NCBI GenBank assembly: GCA_012932295.1
Contig: JAAONU010000014.1
Span: 20,778,325 to 20,842,324, forward strand
Length of the DNA: 64,000 bases
Origin: Cyclina sinensis
Lineage: Eukaryota; Mollusca; Bivalvia; Venerida; Veneridae
Direction of reading: 5' to 3'
Below the pieces are notes generated by a model. The model saw only the letters and a list, made by a program, of their open reading frames with translations. It searched no databases and was not told the DNA's origin. Positions 56,463-64,000 of this stretch are shown piece by piece (the stretch's first letter is position 1; every line of letters begins with the position of its first letter). A program made the position numbers and the translations under genes.

Positions 56463-57599
56463 GCGTTATAGGTCAGATAATATTATCGATGCAGATTGAA
56501 ATCGATTTCAATGCTGTTGTGATGCTGTGAATTGACAGCATATGGTGGAAATCGAAGATTTCATCTGATTAAAACAGAATAGAATATGTTGAAATATAGA
56601 ATATTTGTGTCCTTGCCAAAAGCTGCGCTTTCCATTTCGATTTGAACAAATGCTTCTGAGAACAGTAGATTAAAGTTTGAAAAAATATCTTAGTTTTCAC
56701 TTTAAGATAAAAAGGTTAAATGCAATGCTAAAAAAGCATTTTATAGTATTTTTTGTCACAGGAGACAGTATTAAAAATTTTGTTTAGTTTTGTTTCTTCG
56801 TATTTTTGACGGTGTGTATTTGCCACAAAAAAAACCCTTCTTTCGATCAGATTCCTTATAAGCTACCCTTTGTAATAAGTTAAGATGTAAGTGTCGTATT
56901 AATGATATAATATAGACCTTTTTTACTCTGATTCAAAATGTTATTATATTTGTTCCTCTAAATAACAATATATCTTCATAAATGACACACATGTTGTCTG
57001 GCGACTTTATTATCACACTCAAACTTGAATATTCTGTTAATAAATCGTCTTCAAAAACAATGCTCTTCTGATTTATGTTCACAAAGAAGCCAAAGAGTCT
57101 TTTGAAACGTCAAGTGTTTACTCATGCATTCAAAATATTAAAGAATGCAACGCATTCTTTCGTGTAAACTGAAGTTTTAGACAAAAACATTCTTTTTCTA
57201 ATAGAAACAAGGTTTTGTTTAGATATATATGTGGGATGTTCGAAAGGAAATACGTGAGAAATGTTTGTAAAGTGTGTATAGTTTGACGTCACTGGTGACG
57301 CTCGTGCTCCTCCGCCTATGTACGAATCTGTATCTTTGATGCGTTGTTGTGCAATAAATGTTTTATGTACACATTTAATTTCTAGCATGTATATTGAACA
57401 AATATAATATTTAATGACTGTATAAGTATTGCTTTGATATTTGAAACCTTTCAAGTTATATAAACCCATTGTACGAGTTTCTGGATCAACCCTCGTACAT
57501 ACCTCTATACCCCTATTCAATACCTACACAAATGGTGTAAACATGTACCACATAACTGTAGGAACGAGTATTTGCTGTTATAATACTATAGTGATAAAA
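56463..57599. other. no recognised gene; may include the 5' part of a mariner copy
   Basis: AT-rich. Overlapping ORFs on both strands at 57122..57520 and 57441..57749 show no family resemblance. The mariner relic that follows may extend into the last few hundred bases, but I could not find its terminal inverted repeat. Confidence 0.35.
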
Positions 57600-58640
57600 T
57601 GGTTGGTAAAAGTGTTGCAAGAAAAGGAAGAAACAAGGGCTTACATACAAGCACCATGTCAGCTAAGTTGTCCTTGGAAACAGAAATTCACGAAAACAAT
57701 TGTTGTTTACTATATTTTCTTTGGCTTACGACACTGTTGGTGTATTTAAAACGGGTTGATTCTGTGTAAACGTCGAGATGCTTCTAAATCTGGTAGGCCA
57801 GTCTGCAACAGGTGAAAAAAATGGTGTAGACAGAAAAAGAAAATGTTGAAAAAAATGCTAGGAATACTATACGTGATATAGCACAAATATTGGGTATCTC
57901 ACTCTCTAGAGTTTTTTTACATTCTAACGAACATCTAAAATGATAAGAAGATAACTCCCATATGGGCCCGTCTTTCGTTGACGGACCGTCAAAAGACGCT
58001 GAGAGTTAACATTGCCAAACAGTTCCTCAAAATAATTCCAAAATATGACGAAAAGAAATTTTCAAATGTTGTTACCTGAGATGAAAAACTGATTTTATTA
58101 TTTTGAGCCTCTTAGGAAAGTTTGCAATAAAATATGGACAATCAAAACAGCAAAAGACAAAACGTGTGTGAAGTGCAATGATTTTGTATGCAATCTTTTT
58201 CAGCGGTTGGAATGCAGGTGCCAGTGAAAAAAGTCAAGAATGTTACTTGAAATACTATTATGATGTTGTTTTAAAGAAATTGAAAATGCATTACCAGAAA
58301 AGGTGTCTTCTCACAGGTTTCCCAATATATCCAACCTCTAAATGACAATACACAAGCCCATATTTTTCTGTCACTTTTACATAATGCTTGACAAAAGAAA
58401 AAGTAAGCGTTTTACCATACCCTCTTTATTCACCAGGTCTTGCCCCTTGCGTCTTCTTTCTTTTTCCGAAAGACTTTAAAATTCCTCGCTGGACAAGATA
58501 TCGGTCCAGGCTCTTGGGTCTGTCATATACCAGAACCTTAGTAGTATAAACAAATCAGTGTACAGTGATGCATTCTGCAAATAATTTCACAAATTTCTTG
58601 TTATAGGGTGAACTCTGAAGGCATGAAATAAAAGATTAGT
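57600..58640 (+). pseudogene. decayed mariner-family transposase
   Basis: Plus-strand pieces in shifting frames follow the mariner order: ARNTIRDIAQILGISLSRV (helix-turn-helix), KRLTVNIAKQF region, DEKLILLF-like strand, FFSGWNAGASEKSQE, then PYSPGLAPCVFFLFPK. In the last block the family has PYSPDLAPCDFFLFPK, so the third catalytic Asp is Val. Many stops and frameshifts: a dead copy, from a different mariner branch than the one at 45.7 kb. Confidence 0.8.
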
Positions 58641-59580
58641 TTACTTGTAAACGTTCCAGATAATCCTGGCATCTCTTGAACATATTCGAAAAGGTATTTC
58701 CATAATTTTAGGTTATTATTGTCTTATTTTGTTCATTTACTTAAACATTTTTATTTGGAGACCTCCTACATTAACATTCCGTCCAAGATATCAGATTCTT
58801 TTGATAACACATTTTAAAGAAAGTCATTACCTTTTGAATAGTTAACTATTAAGCAAATGGTCTTTTACTGTGTACCGATTTTACATAGAAGTGTTCTGAA
58901 ATAATCTTTGTGTTTCTCTTCATTGCTTGTCTGATTTATTTACTAAAAAAAGCTAACATTTCTATAACATTATATCAGCGGGTAACAAAAATGTATTATT
59001 AAGTAAACCGGTGCTGTAACTGTCTCATTTGTTGCTTATGTCTTATGTGCTTATTGAGCAACTATGTCATATTTTGTGTAGACAATGTACCAGCTCAGAC
59101 GGTCCATATTAACTTTAATTCATCTTTCATCTTAAACCTGAACCTGTTCGAAATAGAAGAAAAAATAATGTGTCAGCTGTGAAGTCAATCTTAAACCAAC
59201 CAGCATTCTCCAATCGATTCGTCTCTCTCTCTCTCTCTGTAAGAAAAACATTAATATAAAACATGTCTGGAAAATAACACCGAGAAAACAAAACAATAAA
59301 ATCAGCCCCAACTCGAATGTGTAGGATTTAATTAAACAATTTCCAGATAAGATTTATTACTTCGAGTTAAAGTGGTTGCCGAAGACCTCAGAAAACAAAT
59401 TATTTTAAAGAGCCTTTGTTCTTTAGTGTTTACTGGGGAGGAAGTTTGGCATAATATTTCCATGAATTCAAGAGGCAAGACGAACAAACTTTAGTTCTGT
59501 CTTATTTAAAATGCTAACACAGGTAGAAATCAACTTATTTAAAATAAAATAGAAAATAGTTAAAGTGTTATAGAATTCAC
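58641..59580. other. intergenic with a CT microsatellite
   Basis: A (CT)n run lies at 59221..59238; otherwise nothing recognised. Confidence 0.6.
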
Positions 59581-60240
59581 TTATGCAGGCGTCACACTGT
59601 CCCGAAATTGGCACCAGATGGACACACGAATAAGGAAATGTTCAAATTCGGATCGGATCGTAATAACATCGGGGCATTCGTGAGGGCATCTTGTGCCATC
59701 CTCTGACCCCCGGCTAAATCTTTCAGGCTCCGGCAGTAGCTTCGTGAGGGGTCGCAAAATATTTGGCATGCCAAAACATTGCCGGAAGACAATGCGAAGG
59801 TTCATTTTGTGTTGAATTCGTATGCCAATTTTGCGCTTCGTAAGGCCGTCGTGAAGCCATCTTGTCAAATCGTGTAGTCTTCGTCTGTATTTCGTGTGGT
59901 CATCGGTGCCATCTGGCATTTTTCGCCTCAAGAAGACAATAAGAAGGAAACAAGAAGATGCCCGATTGTCTTAGGAAGGCAACACGACTACGTGAAGCCC
60001 CCGGAATACCGTCGTGTCGTCATCGTATTTTGGTACGATGACATCGAGATGGGACCACGATGTGGACGAAGAAAGCAAATTTGAGTGGCTCAAGCGTTGC
60101 ATATGTATCACGGTGGACATGTTAAAGGCTAGCCTCAGACCATCTTCCTCATCAGTCAGTCCTGCACATCTCTACAGAGACTACAACAGCTTCCATTATT
60201 TGGAATTAATTAACGATTATTTTCAGTTTATTTCCTGCAG

Positions 60241-60557
60241 AATGGCATACTTTGATAATGAGTCAACCAAGAAAAAGAAGGCAGTAGCATTGCTACTTTT
60301 GATACACCTTAGAAAACATGATGAGCAACTCTTACAGGCCCAGCACAGCCTCTTACAGGTAAAACATACTGTCTTATTTCGTTTTGGTCATTTCTTGCTA
60401 TTTGCCTTTCCAGCATTCGACAATGTACTTATCTTGTTTTGCTTTTTATTTTCTAGGGCAGAGGCAAACCAAGGCGAAGGAAGAAACCAAGATCTATTTG
60501 GGACAGGAAATGGCTGTCTGATATACTTACAATAGCCGGTGTATCCTTCTTGTGACT
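60241..60557 (+). pseudogene. Harbinger transposase, N-terminal exons only
   Basis: Exon 60241..60358 (acceptor TTTCCTGCAG, donor CAG|GTAAAA) starts MAYFDNESTKKKKAVALLLL and ends HSLLQ. It joins in phase 0 to 60457.. (acceptor TTATTTTCTAG) with GRGKPRRRKKPRSIWDRKWL. The Arg/Lys-rich stretch before W-x-x-x-W-L resembles the RRRWWVRPWL start of HARBI1-type nucleases. The frame ends at TGA (60555..60557) after SDILTIAGVSFL; the DDE nuclease domain is missing and the sequence runs into the last exon of the convergent gene. Confidence 0.7.
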
Positions 60558-61567
60558 TCTGATGTCTGGCTTCAGGAACCCAAAAACCCGGCGAATGAAC
60601 CTGTCGCGGTCACTGTCATTCTCACTGGCCTCCTTAACAGGATTGGGTCTTCCTCGTCACTAATCGACACACCATCACCAAACCTCTTCTGCGATTTTTT
60701 GATGGGTTGACCCTCACGCAGCTTCGAGAATCGAGTCCTCTGTGTGTGGTACCATTTCAGAATTGCATCATCTACAATGACAGAAATCAGAATAAATGAT
60801 GCAATTATTCAAATGATCATTGAGAGCAATATAGTGTAAAGTATCAGAAATATATTTCAAATTTTTCAGAGTAATTAAAATGTAAATGCTTTTACTTACA
60901 ATTCAACCCGTACTCCGCAGCCTTTCCCTCCCATAGCTGCCTCCTTAATGCCTTCATGTCATAGAGTAGCTTATTACTCTCGATCCAGCGAGCGATTTCC
61001 CCCCTCTTGCTCCTCCCGTAAAACTGTATGGTACACCAGATGGTGGGTTCTCATTTTGGGCCTTGCCTTTCCCTTTGTTCCCCTTGCCATTGCCCACTTG
61101 AGACTTGGACTTGTCTGTAGGAAGTACGGGGAAGGTGGCTCATCTGAAAAGATACGAAATGCAAAAAATAAGTACATGCAGGACAACAATGTATGGGAAC
61201 ATATAACAGAGTCAATTACCCTACTGTCCCTATCCATACAAAATATAATTTGTAAATATTAACCTTCAACTTCTGAGGATTCGAGCTGTATGTTACGAGG
61301 AGGAAGGGAGAAGTTGCTGCCGAGACACTTGGGACTGCTGAGGAGAACTTTCAGACTGTGAGGAGATCAGAAACCCTCTGAAGGCCGCCATAAAATTGTA
61401 CTTGGACTGATATCTTTCTTGGCTTTCCCCACTCGTTTCGCTCTGGTTGCAGACTCAGTACTGTTTTCTTAGACCTCTAAATCCTCAGTTTCCTGTGCTT
61501 CCCCCTTCTGGGTTCTGTATTTACCAGCGAGCCTCTTACCCTTGCCTCTTCCTGCCTTGGGTGGCAT
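60531..61567 (-). pseudogene. Harbinger Myb/MADF-like partner gene, three exons, frameshifted
   Basis: In active Harbingers this second protein binds the element's ends and helps bring the transposase to DNA. Exon 1, 61264..61567, starts MPPKAGRGKGKRLAGKYRTQ and has an in-frame TAA after DLEV. Exon 2, 60900..61143, encodes after a frame slip a MADF/Myb-like segment: IWCTIQFYGRSKRGEIARWI, ESNKLLYDMKALRRQLWEG, AAEYGLN. Exon 3, 60531..60771, joins in phase (LNYDAILKWYHTQRTRFSKL), then slips one base after DEEDP and continues SENDSDRDRFIRRVFGFLKP. Donors GTAAGT and acceptors TTGTAG and TTTTCAG are intact, but at least one stop and two frameshifts make it non-functional. Confidence 0.75.
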
Positions 61568-62004
61568 GATAAAGTTCAATCAAATTTAAAATAAAGTTTA
61601 AACGTAGTTGTGCTCCCAATACTATCAGCAACTGAAATTTGCCGCGGTTGGCCGAAGGTTTTATACCACCCGTAGGTCACAGGACGCCTTCGTGACCACG
61701 TTCGAACGCATCGTACGAAGTCGTGTACCCACCGCGTGGCCTTCGCGAGCACTGCGGGTAAACTACTTGGTAAAAATTTGCATCTTTGAGGTGACTTCGT
61801 GTGTGGATCGGATGCCATCGTGTGACCTTATGTAGGAATCGTGTGGATCGGATGCGATCGCATGACCTTTCTTTCGGAATCGTACTTGCTTCGGCTGTTG
61901 ATTGGCTGTCGACCAATTTCGGGGCCATCTTCGCGCAAAATAAAAAATTTCATATTCGTATGCCCATCTGGTGTCAATTTCGGGACAGTGTGACGCCTGC
62001 ATTA

Positions 62005-64000
62005 ATACTCATAAAAATACACGTTAAAATGAGGTTTCGATAAAACTTCCCATACATCTGTCAAAATAATTGCTCAAAGACGAAATCTCATTTATAAGGT
62101 ATCAAGAAATCAAGCCCGGATAAAGTTTAATGACATAACGGGGATATCGATAAATTTTATGTTAGTTTCGCCCGCATAAAGAAATCTTTGTCATTATTTA
62201 CACTCTTTTTATGGCTTATTATCGTTAATTTTCTGTCAGCATTCTTTTAGCCGGTCCTAGAAAAATGTTACAAAGCAGTTGACTGTTGAAATTTTGATAT
62301 CTATACAATTTCAAATTATAATGAAAACTGTGCATTACATTTTTTAAGTTAAAAGTCTAAATTACAACATTTGTGCATTTTTTCATAGAGGACACAAAAG
62401 GTCCTAAGAATGCACCACGTCAAAAGCACATCTATATTTGATTAGCAAAATATTACATAACTATAAGACTTAAACAGTATATACTTTATCTACTTTACCG
62501 ACTCGAGTTTTGCAAAATTCATACAACACATTCAGAATTTGTAAATTTACGCTTAAATAATGAAGCTTTGATTTACAGCATATTTTTATCTCTATTGTTT
62601 TTAATTTCACTCTTTTCCTTTCCCGAGCAAGGCATCTGCATTTTTGGCTCAAAATAAACGGAACAACCATTTCGAAATTAATTGTACTCTTAAATTTCAA
62701 TACTAGTGCCTATTTATTTGAATGTTTTCATACATTCAGATAGCAACTATAATATATACGTTGATGTTTGGATCGAACTGAAAAACGTCTCAGTCATTAC
62801 ATGAGAAGATACCGATGCCTTGATCATACAGTTCACTAATTAAATCTTAAAGATGCATACCCTTATATTAGAGCATTCTATTTCCTTTACAGTAATGTAA
62901 AATGTGAATGATATTAAATTATGTATTTATTACCCGAAGACAAGGCTTCAGTAAAAAAAATCCAAGTACAAAAAAGTAAACTGTGCAGCAATACCATTCT
63001 TTACAAAGAAAGTTTTTGTTGTACCATTTTAGGAGGATAGCCTTTTATTCCAAATTTTCTTAGTGTCTATAAGTCTAAAGGAAAATGTTTGGACATTATT
63101 ATGTTTTACTTTAAATTATGAAATTAATGATTTTCATTTCGTAGTGGATGGGCCAATAGAATAAACGTTCATTTCAGGGTATCTCCCTTTCAGCATGGAC
63201 TTACATTGAGGTTGGCCGTATATCATTGCTTTTTATGATCGTTGATCGTTTTCTTTTTTAAATGAATAGCCAAATTGTGAAGGAAACATGCAGTCTGAAT
63301 GGATTCGTACTGTCATAACAGAAATACTTTAATTTAACGTCAAATACTGCCTTATCAAAAACTCACGTTTCCTTTATTCAATAATGTTGGAAATCTTATA
63401 CTAGTAATGGCTACTTCTGCACACGTTCGATTCGCCATTATCACTAAATGTGAGTCGTTATTGATATTTGTTCCACCACCTAGCCCGAGGAATAATTCCA
63501 AATTGCAATGCTCAAAGCAGAAAACGTGGCCAAGAAGACAACTTAAAAGGTACGGAAAATCTAGTAATACAGTTCTGACAAATACAGCTCATTAGGGCTT
63601 TTTGATTTCCATCTGAATATTATTATGTTTGATATTGTTAACGTTATACAATGTGGTAATGTTAAGGACAAGCTGTAAACGATTATTTTTATCATTATTA
63701 TGTCGTTTCAACAAATAAAAATAACTGAAATTAAACTTAGGTATAACCCGAAACAATGATGAATGTTTCATCGGAATGAAAATGAAAATACCATGTTTTA
63801 TAACAATCAACATTTTCTTAAGAATAAAAAACTAGGTGGATTTGACCTTGGAACAAATGGCGCAATAATCTCCAGGGGAGTAGCTATTGTGTGGTATGAT
63901 GCAATATGTGACAAAATTAGGGACCGGTTGGTAATAGCTAATATGACTCGTTTTGTCTGTTAACTTTTGAAGTTAATTATTGAACGACAACCCTAAGAGC
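62005..64000. other. right end of window, no recognised content
   Basis: AT-rich sequence after the Harbinger element. Small ORFs (62470..62700 minus, 63407..63595 plus, 63592..63813 minus, 63763..63963 plus) lack splice, composition or homology support. Confidence 0.5.

Larger units (their letters stand above)
59584..62001. mobile_element. PIF/Harbinger element with TIRs and TTA target duplication
   Basis: Ends TGCAGGCGTCACACTGTCCC...; about 50 bp match inverted with a few differences (CGAAATTGGCACCAGATGG against CGAAATTGACACCAGATGG). TTA flanks both ends (59581..59583 and 62002..62004), the Harbinger target. Inside are a plus-strand transposase 5' fragment and a convergent minus-strand Myb/MADF-like gene that overlap at about 60531..60557. 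The catalytic part of the transposase is gone, so this is an internally deleted, non-autonomous copy. The subterminal DNA is GC-richer with repeated GTGTGGATCGGATG (about 61800..61860). Confidence 0.9.

Noticed and set aside
57122..57520. 132-codon minus-strand ORF overlapping a plus-strand ORF
   Set aside because: No splice sites or family motifs; it overlaps an equally open plus-strand frame next to a mariner relic.
59581..59931. 116-codon minus-strand ORF at the left end of the Harbinger element
   Set aside because: It runs into the TIR and subterminal repeats, and similar frames at the right end are its inverted-repeat counterparts.

Overview
The window is AT-rich, intron-containing animal DNA with no long open reading frames. 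The spliced genes, a dense load of transposon remnants and several repeat families (tandem arrays of GACC/GTCC-rich units ending in GGACGGAC runs and a short hairpin) of a kind I know from clam, scallop and mussel genomes all point to a bivalve mollusc. The species cannot be named from sequence alone.

Left part, about 3.3 to 26.5 kb, minus strand: one protein gene, an ionotropic glutamate receptor (iGluR) subunit. I rebuilt eleven coding exons (3335..3520, 5193..5358, 8868..9694, 9939..10154, 10361..10489, 13985..14089, 15452..15703, 16780..16833, 18607..18800, 19704..19949 and, less surely, 26410..26455). All junctions have GT/AG borders and compatible phases, and the exons sum to 2421 nt (806 codons plus stop). 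The model covers most of the amino-terminal domain, both ligand-binding halves, the pore with M1 to M4 and a cytoplasmic tail. The signal peptide and roughly the first 80 residues were not found. The ligand pocket and pore carry unusual residues: a genomically encoded Arg at the Q/R site, Gln-Ile in place of the Ser/Thr pair, and Asp in place of the agonist Glu. Its introns hold repeats, foldback elements, a hAT-like element and a 36-bp minisatellite.

Middle, about 26.5 to 38.6 kb: no recognised gene. It holds an orphan ORF behind a good splice acceptor (28848..29140) and a 4.6-kb bivalve repeat element whose core is about 24 copies of a 165-bp unit with a 990-bp higher-order duplication.

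Right-centre, 38.6 to 56.4 kb: the most striking object. Two inverted copies of a roughly 100-bp sequence (38598..38697 and 56285..56387) face each other across 17.8 kb. Just inside each lies an array of 20-bp palindromes related to TTGTTCGTACGTACGAACAA, about 20 on the left and 13 on the right. I read this as a giant DNA transposon or derivative without a recognisable transposase. It is filled with other repeats, tRNA-derived SINE pieces and a mariner relic, and may hold a small spliced transcript.

Right end, 56.4 to 64 kb: a decayed mariner copy, a 2.4-kb PIF/Harbinger element with clean TIRs and TTA target-site duplication carrying convergent remnants of its transposase and its Myb/MADF-like partner gene, then about 2 kb without recognised features.
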